A DNA stretch of 64,000 nucleotides from contig NZ_LR026983.1 in NCBI RefSeq assembly GCF_900604345.1, forward strand, positions 1,116,001 through 1,180,000, written 5' to 3'. How positions within the stretch are numbered: position 1 is the stretch's first letter; each line of letters begins with the position of its first letter. The position numbers and the translations under genes were made by a program. This stretch comes from Maliibacterium massiliense. Its GTDB lineage: Bacteria; Bacillota; Clostridia; Christensenellales; Maliibacteriaceae. Positions 1 to 8,499 of the stretch are shown one piece after another. The notes under the pieces are model-generated. The model had not been told where the DNA came from and did no database searches. It saw only the letters and a list, made by a program, of their open reading frames with translations.

Positions 1-493
1 TGAAGAACCCATCCACATTGTGGCAGTGAATGCGCTTGAGCCGGCTGACCAGGCGGCTGAAGTCCTCGCAGCCCAGCACGTTGAACGCGGCGGGGCGGTA
101 GGTGCGGTAATCCTGGCGGGTGGGGGTGTGGCCCAGCTGCATCTCGCTGTCGAGCGCCTGCAGCTGCCGGGGCGAGAGATCCTCAAAGCGGTCCACCGAC
201 AGCGCCGGCGAGAGGGGGTAAAACACCACAAACTGCTCGCCGCCCACCAGCTTGTGCGCGCCCAGCGGCAGCACCGCCGCCGGCGCGGGCATGCTCTCCA
301 CCCGCTTTTTGCCGCGCACGACAAAAAACTCGTACAAATCGTAAAACTGTGCAAGATTGCGGTGCACCTGGCGGATGAACCCCAGCGCAATGCGCGAAGA
401 GGCGCCCCCCTGCGCATCACGCGCGGCGAATTTTTGCTGGACGCGGATGGCACATTGTTTGTTCCCCCGCTCCACCACGAGATTGCGTTGCAT
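1..493 (-). CDS. hypothetical protein, partial (N-terminal 164 residues)
   Basis: An open frame starts at an ATG at 493 and runs off the left edge without a stop, so only the N-terminal half or so is visible. The protein begins MQRNLVVERGNKQCAIRVQQ and is soluble-looking, with no signal peptide or membrane segment. It has aromatic/basic stretches such as FYDLYEFFVVRGKKRVES and a Cys near residue 145. I do not recognise the family. It lies downstream of the DUF2461 gene on the same strand but appears to have its own promoter with direct repeats (517-589). The codon use looks typical of the GC-rich neighbours, which supports real coding. The frame on the opposite strand (20-499) is its shadow. 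Confidence 0.6.
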   Translation of the reverse strand, partial: MQRNLVVERGNKQCAIRVQQKFAARDAQGGASSRIALGFIRQVHRNLAQFYDLYEFFVVRGKKRVESMPAPAAVLPLGAHKLVGGEQFVVFYPLSPALSVDRFEDLSPRQLQALDSEMQLGHTPTRQDYRTYRPAAFNVLGCEDFSRLVSRLKRIHCHNVDGFF

Positions 494-516
494 GTCTGAT
501 CCTCAACTTCTCTTTA

Positions 517-589
517 TAACAAAGTATGCCGGCAAACAGGCGATGTCCTAAACACGATTTATTGTAACAAACTATGCGGGCAAATGGAA
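517..589 (-). promoter_or_regulatory. candidate promoter with 20-bp direct-repeat operators
   Basis: Two 20-bp direct repeats (517-536 and 565-584) match at 18 of 20 positions and are 48 bp apart. Both start TAACAAA and end GGCAAA on the plus strand. On the minus strand a TACAAT -10 box lies at 561-566 with a weak TTCCAT -35 at 584-589 (17-bp spacer). The right-hand copy therefore fills the spacer and the left-hand copy lies just past the start of transcription. This is the geometry of a repressor site; the regulator is unknown. Confidence 0.4.
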
Positions 590-611
590 GGGGGCAGCCG
601 AGAAAGCCGCG

Positions 612-1340
612 TCACCACCGCGCCACCGCGGGCCGCCCGTAGCGTTCCTCCTCGGGCAGCTTGAGCAGGGCCTCCTGCACAAAGCGGTACAGGGGGGTGG
701 CCAGGCGGAACCCCTCCAGCACGTCGCCGAGCAGCTGGGGCGTAAACAGCCGCGCCTCGGCGGGGCGCTCATGCTCCACAAAGAAGGATTTCTTCTTCAT
801 CCATTCCAGCAGCACCCCCTGCGCGCCCGCACACTCGTGCGGCAGGCGCTTGTAATCGTTGCCATGCAGCGTGTAATGCGCCGCAAACGCCGGGTCCTCC
901 ACAATCTGCGCAAACACGCCGGGGCGCGAGGCGATGTGCCTGCGGATGGCGCCCTGCTGCGCGGGTGTGGCGTTGTAGAAGCCCAGCCCCCAGTCATAGC
1001 TCTCCGGATAGATGCTGAAGTAGAAACTGCACGTCTCCCCGATGCCCGTGCCCGTCTTGCGGAAGGACAGCCACATATGGTCGCGGTAGGGGCTCTTATC
1101 GTGCGAAAAACGCGTGTCCCGGCGGATGCGCGACACCACGCGTGTGGCGCGGGTGTCGATCTCCTCGTCCACCTCCAGCGCGTAGGGCGCAAGGTCCGCG
1201 GCCAGCGCCTGCATGGGGCGCAGCACCGCGCGCTCATACTGCGCGTGATTCTCCAGGAAAAAGCTGCGGTCGTTGTTAAAGGCGATCGCCATCAAAAAGT
1301 CCAGCGTCTCCGGCGAAAAGCCCTGAAAATGCTGTGCCAC
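612..1340 (-). CDS. DUF2461 family protein
   Basis: This is a 242-residue protein of the DUF2461/TIGR02453 family, identified by the typical N-terminal pattern of the family (FxGFSPETLDFL...N) and the conserved central SRIRRDTRFSHDKSPYRDH block followed by the FYF(S)IYPES segment. The biochemical role of the family is not established. The start is a GTG at 1340 preceded by a GAGGGGG ribosome site, and the length is normal. It is followed on the same strand by the partial gene at 1-493 after about 120 bp. Confidence 0.85.
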   Translation of the reverse strand: MAQHFQGFSPETLDFLMAIAFNNDRSFFLENHAQYERAVLRPMQALAADLAPYALEVDEEIDTRATRVVSRIRRDTRFSHDKSPYRDHMWLSFRKTGTGIGETCSFYFSIYPESYDWGLGFYNATPAQQGAIRRHIASRPGVFAQIVEDPAFAAHYTLHGNDYKRLPHECAGAQGVLLEWMKKKSFFVEHERPAEARLFTPQLLGDVLEGFRLATPLYRFVQEALLKLPEEERYGRPAVARW

Positions 1341-1404
1341 GTCGCGTTCCCCCTCGCTTTCTTTCCTTCATTATACCCGCACCGCGTGCGCGCCTGCAAA
1401 CAAG

Positions 1405-1431
1405 GAAAAACGCACAGGCGCGCCTGTGCGT
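1405..1431 (-). terminator. intrinsic terminator
   Basis: A perfect 22-bp inverted repeat (1410-1431, arms ACGCACAGGCG/CGCCTGTGCGT) is followed on the minus strand by TTTTTCC. It sits directly downstream of the repeat-tailed membrane protein gene. Confidence 0.8.
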
Positions 1432-1440
1432 TGATCAAGC

Positions 1441-2403
1441 TCACTGGTCGTCATCCGGGCGCTGCGGGCGCCGCACCGGATGGGGCGGCCGCTGTGCGGG
1501 ACGCTGCCCCTGCGTGGGACGCTGTCCCTGCGGGGGGCGCTGTCCCTGCGGTGGGTGCTGCGCGGGATTGGCGGGGCGCTGCGGGCGTAGCACCGGGCGC
1601 TGCGGCGCCTGGCCGTAGCCCTCCTGCGGTCGGCGCACGGAGCGCTGCGGCGCCTGGTCGTACCCTTCCTCGGGCCGGCGCGCGGAGCGCTGCGGCGCCT
1701 GGTCGTACCCTTCCTGCGGCCGGCGCGCGGGGCGCTGCGGCGCCTGGTCGTACCCTTCCTGCGGCCGGCGCGCGGGGCGCTGCGGCGCCTGGTCGTAGCC
1801 CTCCTGCGGGCGCCGCGCCGGGCGCTGCGGCGCCTGATCGTACCCCGCCTGCGGCCGGCGCGCCCGCTCGCGCGCATAGGCGGCCTCATCGTCGGGCATC
1901 ACACGGCGGATGCGCAGGGTGTCGCCCACCTGCGTCACCTGGGTGCGGGGCGCGGGCGCCTGCGGCTGCCGGCGCACGCTGCGCGGCGCGCGCGGGCCGT
2001 TGGCCTGGTAGTTGATGGCCGCGTTGCGGCGGCTGGTCGCATAGATGATGATGCCCACCGCGATGGCGGCCAGCAGCAGAATGATGATCAGCATCCGGGA
2101 GAGGAATTTGCCAAAGCCCTTGAGCCACGTGCGGTCCGCGTTGAGAAACTGCTCCGCAATATCCTGCACGTTCTTCTCCGAGGCGCTGGGCGTGGGCGCT
2201 GCCTGCCCTTCCTCGCCCGCCGCGGGGCTGGCGGCATTGTCCTCCGGTTCGTTTAACAGGGGCGCGGCGGCAACCGGCGCCTGGCCGGCAAACGCGCGCG
2301 CAGGCGCGCCCGGCATAAAGAGCGCCGCACAGAACAGGCACAGCGCCAGGCATCCCGCCAGCACGATGCGCCGCCCCTTGCGCGCGCTGCTGCGTATCGT
2401 CAT
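1441..2403 (-). CDS. single-pass membrane protein with 15-residue tandem repeats
   Basis: This is a 320-residue protein of no family I recognise. It has an N-terminal signal peptide (about residues 1-37, ending APARAFA) and an acidic, Ala/Pro-rich outer segment. One membrane helix follows (about 103-123, MLIIILLLAAIAVGIIIYA), and then a long basic tail. The tail holds six near-identical 15-residue units (consensus RRPQEGYDQAPQRPA) and a shorter run of PPQGQRP units. The predicted topology puts the Arg/Gln/Pro/Tyr-rich tail in the cytoplasm, where it could bind nucleic acid or phospholipid (inference). The start is ATG 2403 behind GGAAGGA. It has its own strong promoter (2526-2555) and terminator, so it is monocistronic. 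Confidence 0.7.
   Translation of the reverse strand: MTIRSSARKGRRIVLAGCLALCLFCAALFMPGAPARAFAGQAPVAAAPLLNEPEDNAASPAAGEEGQAAPTPSASEKNVQDIAEQFLNADRTWLKGFGKFLSRMLIIILLLAAIAVGIIIYATSRRNAAINYQANGPRAPRSVRRQPQAPAPRTQVTQVGDTLRIRRVMPDDEAAYARERARRPQAGYDQAPQRPARRPQEGYDQAPQRPARRPQEGYDQAPQRPARRPQEGYDQAPQRSARRPEEGYDQAPQRSVRRPQEGYGQAPQRPVLRPQRPANPAQHPPQGQRPPQGQRPTQGQRPAQRPPHPVRRPQRPDDDQ
1591..1860 (-). repeat. six tandem 45-bp coding repeats
   Basis: Six in-frame 45-bp units encode the 15-residue motif RRPQEGYDQAPQRPA. The four central units are nearly identical at the DNA level. The outer units carry substitutions (A for E, R for K-type changes, S for P, V for A), as expected for recent expansion by slippage or unequal exchange. 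Confidence 0.9.
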
Positions 2404-2525
2404 AAAGCAATCGCATCCTTCCAAGCGCCCATGCGCGCAAGCCCCCTCCGGAAAGCCCCGCGCGCGAGCTCTTTGCGTGTCGTCCTCATCGCAATTCCCG
2501 CCATAACCGGCTTTGAATCTTCATT

Positions 2526-2555
2526 AGTATAGCGTCTTTTCCGCAAGGTTGTCAA
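2526..2555 (-). promoter_or_regulatory. SigA-type promoter of the repeat-tailed membrane protein
   Basis: On the minus strand TTGACA (2550-2555) and TATACT (2526-2531) are separated by 18 bp. The 5' leader to the ATG at 2403 is about 115 nt. Confidence 0.75.
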
Positions 2556-2567
2556 TGAAGCGCCCGC

Positions 2568-2596
2568 TTGCAACGCCAGCGCACGGCATGTTACAC
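2568..2596 (+). promoter_or_regulatory. candidate SigA-type promoter for the YbjQ-like gene
   Basis: TTGCAA (2568-2573) and TTACAC (2591-2596) are separated by 17 bp, about 65 bp before the ATG at 2662. The promoter is divergent from, and adjacent to, the strong minus-strand promoter. Confidence 0.5.
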
Positions 2597-2661
2597 TGGG
2601 AACAAGCGATTCGACAATTTTAGCACGCACATGACCCATATCCAGAACAGGAGGATTTTCT

Positions 2662-3636
2662 ATGCGTTACAAACCGGAACCGGAAAAACGACTGCAGCTG
2701 CTTTCCACCACCGATACCATCGCGGGGCACGTGATCCGCAGCATGGGCGGCGTGCTTTGTGAACACATTATCGCCTACATCGGCATCCTGGGCTATGACG
2801 ACGCGGGAAAATACTCCGCGCAGGTAGACGAGCATTTGCAGGCGTTGCAGGAGCGTTTTTTGGCGCGCGTCTACGAACAGCAGTGCAATGCCGCGGTGGG
2901 CGTGCGCGTCGTCATCGCGCCTATGAAGGAGGCCTCCACCAGCCAGATGGTCATGCCGCTGATCACCATCACGGGCACCGCCTGCTATGTTGAGCCCGCG
3001 CAGATGGAGGCGCTGTCCCCCGTTGCGCTGCGCACACGCGCCAACACCATCATGCGCGCGCTGAAAAAATCCTGCTCGTTCTACACGCTGGGCAGGTACG
3101 TCGACGAGATGCTGCTTCAGCAGATTCCTGTCGACATCCCCGTGCTGATGCCCCTGCTCACCGCCGCGCCTGATGAGGACGCAGCCGCGCTGAAAGATAC
3201 GCTGATAACGTATCTGCAGGCGCTTCAAGGGCCCGCGCTGACACGCGCGCTGGTGGACGCGCTCTGCAACAGCGCGCCGCAGAGCAAGCTGTTTGATGAA
3301 ATCTTTACCTGCTGCGCCAGGCCGTACTTTGAATACATGACGCTTGCCGCGCAGGTGCTGACAAAGGACCAGATCCGCAAATACCTGCTGCCCATCGAGA
3401 AAAACGCGCGCATCGATTATGAGGCCCGGGACGCCGAGCGCATCACCCAGTACATCGAGGCACTTCAGGCCGCGGGCTTCAAGACGTCCGACGGCGCCTC
3501 CACCAGCTCCGCGGCGAGCATGTTCGGCTATTCCAGCGCCTACGGCGGGGGCAACCGCGATACGATCGACACCGCCTTCCTGGAGGACTTGCGCCAGGCG
3601 ATACGCGAGACCTGCGCGGGAGAGGCGGACGCTTAA
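2662..3636 (+). CDS. YbjQ-like (heavy-metal-binding domain) protein with helical C-terminal extension
   Basis: This is a 324-residue protein. Residues about 10-115 resemble the YbjQ/UPF0145 fold (PF01906): an STTDTIAGHVI opening strand, a GGVLCEHI turn, a long helix, then a CNAAVGVRVVI strand and a final ITGTACYVE strand. Stand-alone YbjQ proteins are about 105 residues, so the following 200 residues are an extension. The extension is mainly helical and contains a CC pair (TCCARPYF). It ends in a Ser/Gly-rich linker and a short acidic helix. The start has a strong AGGAGG site. The gene converges on the symporter gene and their stop codons overlap by 4 bp. The function is unknown; a pentameric YbjQ core is family knowledge. 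Confidence 0.6.
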   Translation: MRYKPEPEKRLQLLSTTDTIAGHVIRSMGGVLCEHIIAYIGILGYDDAGKYSAQVDEHLQALQERFLARVYEQQCNAAVGVRVVIAPMKEASTSQMVMPLITITGTACYVEPAQMEALSPVALRTRANTIMRALKKSCSFYTLGRYVDEMLLQQIPVDIPVLMPLLTAAPDEDAAALKDTLITYLQALQGPALTRALVDALCNSAPQSKLFDEIFTCCARPYFEYMTLAAQVLTKDQIRKYLLPIEKNARIDYEARDAERITQYIEALQAAGFKTSDGASTSSAASMFGYSSAYGGGNRDTIDTAFLEDLRQAIRETCAGEADA

Positions 3637-5032
3637 CCCCCAAAGAGCGCGGGGAAAAACTTCTCCAGATACCCGTAGACGAATACCACCAATACAATTA
3701 GAGGCAGGATGTACGTAAAGTAGGCGCGCGCCCAGCGGGGCACCTTGGCGCCTATGCCCGCGTCCGCCTCTTTTTTAAACGCTTCCCAGCCCCAGCCATA
3801 GCGCGATACGCAAAACAGCAGGTACACAAGCGCGCCTAAAGGCAGCAGGTTGTTGCTGACGAGGAAGTCCTCCAAGTCCAGGATATTGGAGCCTTCGCCC
3901 AGTGGCTGAATACCCGCCAGGGCGTTGAAGCCCAGCACGCAGGGCATGGATAAAACGATCACCGCCGCGATGTTGACCGCCACGCTCCTTTTGCGCGACC
4001 AGCCCCACAGGTCCATGCCGAAGGAGACAATGTTTTCAAACACCGCGATGATGGTGGACAGCGCCGCGAAGGACATGAAGACAAAGAACAGCGCCCCCCA
4101 GAATTGACCGCCCGCCATGGCGTTGAAGATGTTGGGCAGGGTGACGAACACGAGCGCCGGCCCCTGGCCGGGGTTCACCCCAAAGGCAAAGCAGGCCGGA
4201 AAGATGATCAGCCCCGCCATCAGCGCTACGGCGGTGTCCAGCAGCATGATGTTGACGGATTCGCCCACCAGGGAGCGCTCCCTGCCGATGTAGCTGCCGA
4301 AGATCGCCATGGAGCCCACCCCGATGCTCAATGTGAAAAATGCCTGGCCCATCGCGGCAAAGACGGTGTTGGCCACCCCGTGCTGCGCCACCTTGGAAAA
4401 ATCGGGCAGCAGGTAAAAGGACAGCCCCGCGCCCGCGCCGGGCAGGGTGAGCGCCCGCGCCACCAGCGCCAGCATCACAAAGAGCAGGCAGCCCATCATG
4501 GCCTTGTTGACCTTTTCCACCCCACGGCGCAGGCCCATGGCGCACACGCCAAAGCCCAGCAGCACGGCCAGCGCCATCCACAGCGTCATCTCAAGCGGGT
4601 CCGAGGTGAGCGCCTGAAAGGCCGCCTCCACCCCCACGGCGTCCAAACCGTTGAACTGGCCGGCGGCCATTTTAAAAAATAGGCCAGCATCCACCCGCCG
4701 ATGGTGGTGTAAAACATCATCAAAAGGTAGTTGCCCGCCATGGCCAAATAGCCGAAGCGGTGCCATTTGGTGCCCGCCGGCTCCAGCACGCGGAAGGCGC
4801 GCGCCACGCTCTGCCCGCTTGCGCGGCCCACCGCAAACTCGCACACCATGATGGGCAGGCCCAACAGCGCCAAAAAGGCCAGGTAGATCAGCACGAACGC
4901 CGCGCCGCCGTACGCGCCGGTGATGTAGGGGAAGCGCCACACATTGCCCAGACCGATGGCGCAGCCGGCGGAGATGAGCAGAAAGCCCAGGCGCGAGGAG
5001 AACTTCTCCCGCGCATGTTTTTGTTCCATCAT
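3633..5032 (-). pseudogene. sodium:neurotransmitter symporter (NSS/SNF) family transporter, split by a -1 frameshift
   Basis: The N-terminal third (5032 to about 4673) and the C-terminal two thirds (about 4673 to 3633) lie in two different frames. Together they give a normal NSS protein of about 466 residues with 11-12 membrane helices. The N-terminal signature SRLGFLLISAGCAIGLGNVW, which binds Na+ and substrate, is intact. The break falls at the minus-strand run TTTTTTA (4679-4673), where LAYF in the first frame continues as KMAAGQF in the second. Adding one T would give the usual GWMLAYFFK. This is either a single-base deletion (real or from sequencing) or -1 frameshifting at a canonical slippery heptamer. 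A second apparent reading of the N-terminus from 5042 is a shadow. Confidence 0.8.
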
Positions 5033-5108
5033 AAAACACCACCCAACGTATGAGACTCGTCCATTAGTTTAACCATGCACAACGCGGGCGATGCTCCGCA
5101 GGCAATAT

Positions 5109-5145
5109 AAAAAAGCCGCGCGCAAAGCACATGCTCTGCGCGCGG
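5109..5145 (-). terminator. intrinsic terminator of ilvE
   Basis: The stem arms are GCCGCGCGCA and TGCGCGCGGC (5115-5145), with six T residues on the minus strand (5109-5114), immediately after the ilvE stop. Confidence 0.85.
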
Positions 5146-5171
5146 CGCCGTTTTGTGCACAAGGCCCTGGT

Positions 5172-6245
5172 TTAATCCACGTCCACCGTCCAGCCGTAGG
5201 GGTCCGCCACCGTGCCGTACTGCATGCCGGTAAGGGTATCGTAGAGTTGCTGGGAGACGGGGCCGATCTCGCCTGCGTTGATGTGCATGATGTGCTCCTC
5301 CCATTTCAGCTCGCCCACCGGGGAGATCACCGCCGCGGTGCCGCTGCCGAAGACCTCCTTGAGCTCGCCCTTGTTGTAGCGATCAAAGATCTCGTCGATG
5401 GCGATGCGGCGCTCGGAGACCTTCAGGCCCATATGGCGCGCCATCTCAATGACGGATTTGCGGGTGATGCCGCCCAGGATGCTGCCGTTGTCCAGCGTGG
5501 GGGTGGCCAGCTCGTCGTTGAACAGAAAGAAGATGTTCATCGCGCCCACTTCCTCCACGTACTTGCGCTCCACGCCATCAAGCCAGAGCACCTGCGAGTA
5601 GCCCTGGTGCTTGGCGATCTCGCCGGCGAGCATGCTCACCGCGTAGTTGGCGGCCGCCTTGGTAAAGCCGGTGCCGCCGCGCACCGCGCGCACGTACTCG
5701 TCCTCCACAAAGATTTTCACCGGCGCCAGGCCCTCTGCGTAGTAGGAGCCCACCGGCGAGAGGATGATGCACAGCAGGTAGGTCGAGGACGCCTTGACGC
5801 CCACGAAGTTATCCGTGGCAAAGATAAAGGGACGGATGTAGAGGCTGGTGCCCGGCGCGGTGGGAATCCAGTCCTTCTCAATCACCAGCAGCTTTTTAAG
5901 GCAGTCCAATACGAACGCGCCGTCCACCTCGGGGATGCACATGCGCTTGGCCGACAGGTTCAGCCGCTTCATGTTTTCCTCGGGACGGAACAGGCGCACC
6001 TGCCCCCTGGGGCCGATGTAGGCCTTCATGCCCTCAAAGATGGACTGCGCGTAGTGCAGCGTCATGTTGGCGGGCTCAATGGCCAGCGGGCCGTAGGGCT
6101 CGATGCGCGGGGTGTGCCAGCCCTGCCCCTGGGTATAGCGCATGGTAAACATGTAATCCGTAAAAATCTTACCAAAGCCCAGTTTTGCAGGGTCGGTGGG
6201 TTTTTCCTTAAGCTGTTCGCGTTTGATAAACTGCAATTCTTCCAT
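5172..6245 (-). CDS. ilvE: branched-chain amino acid aminotransferase
   Basis: This is a 357-residue PLP-dependent class IV aminotransferase that converts branched-chain 2-oxoacids to Leu, Ile and Val with glutamate as donor. The PLP lysine is Lys196 in [13 protein letters not shown]. Other family blocks are [14 protein letters not shown] (about 64-77), [24 protein letters not shown] and the [11 protein letters not shown] loop. The length is normal for the longer (BCAT-type) branch. The start is ATG 6245 with AAAAGGGGA eight bases upstream. A nearly ideal SigA promoter precedes it, and no T-box or leader peptide is visible in the short 5' UTR. Confidence 0.95.
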   Translation of the reverse strand: MEELQFIKREQLKEKPTDPAKLGFGKIFTDYMFTMRYTQGQGWHTPRIEPYGPLAIEPANMTLHYAQSIFEGMKAYIGPRGQVRLFRPEENMKRLNLSAKRMCIPEVDGAFVLDCLKKLLVIEKDWIPTAPGTSLYIRPFIFATDNFVGVKASSTYLLCIILSPVGSYYAEGLAPVKIFVEDEYVRAVRGGTGFTKAAANYAVSMLAGEIAKHQGYSQVLWLDGVERKYVEEVGAMNIFFLFNDELATPTLDNGSILGGITRKSVIEMARHMGLKVSERRIAIDEIFDRYNKGELKEVFGSGTAAVISPVGELKWEEHIMHINAGEIGPVSQQLYDTLTGMQYGTVADPYGWTVDVD

Positions 6246-6292
6246 GCTTCATGTCCCCTTTTCCCAGACGGATTGTCTGTAAGATGTACTTT

Positions 6293-6321
6293 ATTGTAGA
6301 ACCGCGCGCAGGCACTGTCAA
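6293..6321 (-). promoter_or_regulatory. SigA-type promoter of ilvE
   Basis: On the minus strand TTGACA (6316-6321) and TACAAT (6293-6298) have a 17-bp spacer. The -35 box overlaps the stop codon of the upstream yigZ gene. Confidence 0.8.
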
Positions 6322-6962
6322 GCATCCGTCGGCCAGGGATGAAAGAACGCCTCCGGCGCTGCCTCCACACGGGCGCGCGCGTCGGTCCAATCGGCAAACT
6401 GGGCGCGCAGCGCGTCCACCTGTCGGGCGCGCACAAGTAGCTGCAGCGTCACGGCGTCCGCAAAGACGGTGTCCTCCCGCACGTACGGCGTCTGGGCAAG
6501 CGCGTTTTCCACCCGACCCAGCAGGCTGTAGTCCAGTGTGACGCGCACGCGCACGCTGCGCTCCCACAGCGCGATGCCCGCATCCGCCACAGCCGCGGCC
6601 GCGCAGCCGCCGAAGGCGCGCGCAAGGCCGCCCGCGCCCAGCTTGATGCCGCCGAACCAGCGCGTCACCACGCAAACGCAGCGGGTCAGCCCCTGCTTGA
6701 GCATGCACGTAAGGATGGGCATGCCCGCCGTGCCGGAGGGCTCGCCCCCATCATGGAAGCGCTGCACGTTCTGCGCAAGGCCGTCGATGTAACCGTAGGC
6801 GTGCGCCGAGGCGTCTCGATGGGTGTCCTTGACGCGCGCGATGAAGGCCAGCGCCTCCGATTCGCTCTCTACAGGGCGCGCCTGCCCCACAAAGCGGGAT
6901 TTATTGATGATGCGCTCGTCCTTCCCTGCCCCCGCAAGCGAGCGGTACTGCATGATCTCCAT
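6318..6962 (-). CDS. yigZ: YigZ/IMPACT family protein
   Basis: This is a 214-residue member of the UPF0029/IMPACT family. The N-terminal domain carries the conserved blocks KSRFVGQARPV, HAYGYI, FHDGGEPSGTAGMPIL and VVTRWFGGIKLGAGGL. The smaller C-terminal ferredoxin-like domain (DUF1949) follows from about residue 140. The molecular role is unclear; eukaryotic IMPACT binds translation factors. The start is ATG 6962 with GGGGGC upstream. It follows tyrS on the same strand after about 30 bp and is probably cotranscribed with it. Confidence 0.9.
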   Translation of the reverse strand: MEIMQYRSLAGAGKDERIINKSRFVGQARPVESESEALAFIARVKDTHRDASAHAYGYIDGLAQNVQRFHDGGEPSGTAGMPILTCMLKQGLTRCVCVVTRWFGGIKLGAGGLARAFGGCAAAAVADAGIALWERSVRVRVTLDYSLLGRVENALAQTPYVREDTVFADAVTLQLLVRARQVDALRAQFADWTDARARVEAAPEAFFHPWPTDA

Positions 6963-6991
6963 GGGGCCGCCCCCTTTTTTGCTTCGGTTTG

Positions 6992-8224
6992 TCAGTCCGT
7001 AATCACCACGCGGCGGTACTTCTTTTTGCCGCGGCGCAGCATCAGCGCGTCGCCCGCCTGCGCCTCTACCTCCAGGTCGATGGAATCCACCTTGCGGTCA
7101 TCGAGCAGGATGCTGCCCTGCTGCACCATGCGGCGCGCCTCGGACTTGGAGGCGCACAGCTCGGCGGCCACAAGCAGATCGATGATGCGGCGGTTCTGGT
7201 CAAACTGCGCGCGCGTAAGGGTGGTGGTGGGGATAGCGCCCTCCTCCCCGCCGCCGGAAAACAGTGCCTCGGCGGCCTGCTGCGCATCGCGCGCCGCATC
7301 TTCGCCGTGCACCACGCGCGTCACCTCGTAGGCCAGCACGCGCTTGGCCTGGTTGATCTCGGCCCCCTCCAGCGCGCCTAAGCGGTCCACCTCCTCCATG
7401 GGCAGGAACGTCAGCAGCGCCAGGCATTTTTTGACCGAGGCGTCCTCCACGTTGCGCCAGTACTGGTAGAACTCGTAGGGCGAGGTCTTCTCCGGGTCCA
7501 GCCACAGCGCGCCCGATACGGTCTTGCCCATCTTCTGGCCCGCGCTGTTGGTCAAAAGCGCGCACGTCAGGGCGAACGCGGGCTGCTGCTCCTTGCGGCG
7601 GATCAAATCCGCGCCGGCGAGCATGTTGCTCCACTGGTCGTCGCCGCCCATCTCCAGCACGCAGCCGTAGTTGTTGTGCAGCATTAAAAAGTCGAACGCC
7701 TGCATGATCATGTAATTGAATTCCAGAAAGGACAGGCCCGCCTCCTTCTCCATGCGCAGCTTAAAGCAGTCCGCCGTCAGCATCCGGTTGACGGAGAAGT
7801 GCACGCCCACGTCGCGCAGAAATTCAATGTAGTTGAGGTTGCGCAGCCAGTCGGCGTTGTTGACCATCAGCGCCCGCCCCTCGGAAAAATCCAGGAAATG
7901 GGACAGCTGCTCCTTGATGCAGGATACGTTGTGGTCGATCATCTCGGTGGTCATCATGCGGCGCATATCCACCTTGCCCGAAGGGTCGCCCACCATGCCC
8001 GTGCCGCCGCCCACCAGCGCGATGGGGCGGTGCCCCGCGCGCTGCATGTGCGCCATGGCCATGATGGGGATAAAATGCCCCACGTGCAGGCTGTCGGCCG
8101 TGGGGTCAAAGCCCACGTAGAAGGAGACCTTCTTTTCCGTGAGCATCTGGCGCAGCTCGTCCTCGTGGGTAATCTGCTGAATAAAACCGCGTTCGCGCAG
8201 TACGTCCAATACATGTTTTTCCAT
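6992..8224 (-). CDS. tyrS: tyrosyl-tRNA synthetase
   Basis: This is a 410-residue class Ic synthetase that charges tRNA-Tyr. The HIGH-type motif is [10 protein letters not shown] (about residues 41-50). The tyrosine pocket region reads [13 protein letters not shown] and GGDDQWSNM, the KMSKS-type loop is KMGKT, and a C-terminal S4 RNA-binding domain starts near residue 345 ([22 protein letters not shown]). An ATG three codons upstream (8233) is possible, but the AAGGATGG site is spaced properly for 8224. The gene has a strong promoter (8460-8488) and a leader of about 230 nt with no T-box consensus. The leader holds a possible 31-codon reading frame instead. Confidence 0.96.
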   Translation of the reverse strand: MEKHVLDVLRERGFIQQITHEDELRQMLTEKKVSFYVGFDPTADSLHVGHFIPIMAMAHMQRAGHRPIALVGGGTGMVGDPSGKVDMRRMMTTEMIDHNVSCIKEQLSHFLDFSEGRALMVNNADWLRNLNYIEFLRDVGVHFSVNRMLTADCFKLRMEKEAGLSFLEFNYMIMQAFDFLMLHNNYGCVLEMGGDDQWSNMLAGADLIRRKEQQPAFALTCALLTNSAGQKMGKTVSGALWLDPEKTSPYEFYQYWRNVEDASVKKCLALLTFLPMEEVDRLGALEGAEINQAKRVLAYEVTRVVHGEDAARDAQQAAEALFSGGGEEGAIPTTTLTRAQFDQNRRIIDLLVAAELCASKSEARRMVQQGSILLDDRKVDSIDLEVEAQAGDALMLRRGKKKYRRVVITD

Positions 8225-8331
8225 CACAATCATCCATCCTTATCGCTCGTGCTTGTCCGTTTATGCGTGTATTCTATCCGCTCATGCGCGCGGCGCCCGC
8301 AGCCGTCCATCACGGATGCTGCCGGTGGTCG

Positions 8332-8427
8332 TCATCGCGCGCAAGCAGGGCATGTGCCGTTTTTGATCTGCTGCTCGTCCGCGGGGCGCACATAGGCGCG
8401 CGCGGCGGCGCGGTGCTGCGTCTGCAT
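8332..8427 (-). CDS. possible 31-residue leader peptide upstream of tyrS
   Basis: Between the tyrS promoter and tyrS, an ATG at 8427 is preceded by a GGGGG ribosome site ten bases away. It opens 31 codons starting MQTQHRAAARAYVRP and ending NGTCPACAR. The peptide has one Tyr and a CxxC near its end. A hairpin (arms GCAGC/GCTGC with an inner TCC/GGA, about 8297-8320) follows the stop. The arrangement resembles an attenuation or translation-coupling leader, but the coding evidence is only the start context. Confidence 0.3.
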   Translation of the reverse strand: MQTQHRAAARAYVRPADEQQIKNGTCPACAR

Positions 8428-8459
8428 GCTCTTGTTCCCCCTGCGCTTTATATTGCTAT

Positions 8460-8488
8460 ATTATGGCCGCCAAACAGGCCGCTGTCAA
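8460..8488 (-). promoter_or_regulatory. SigA-type promoter of tyrS
   Basis: On the minus strand TTGACA (8483-8488) and CATAAT (8460-8465) are separated by 17 bp. It lies about 235 bp upstream of tyrS. Confidence 0.7.
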
Positions 8489-8499
8489 GGCTTTGCGCC

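Noticed and set aside
771..2015. A 414-codon frame on the plus strand with Gly/Ala/Pro repeats
   Set aside because: Its repeats are the antisense reading of the 45-bp units of the membrane protein on the other strand.
3633..5042. Reading the whole symporter from one frame starting at 5042
   Set aside because: The first 120 residues of that frame are Arg/His-rich shadow sequence. The true N-terminus with the NSS signature lies in the other frame.
6246..6317. A T-box or leader-peptide attenuator for ilvE
   Set aside because: The 5' UTR after the promoter is only about 45 nt and contains neither the T-box bulge nor a run of branched-chain codons.
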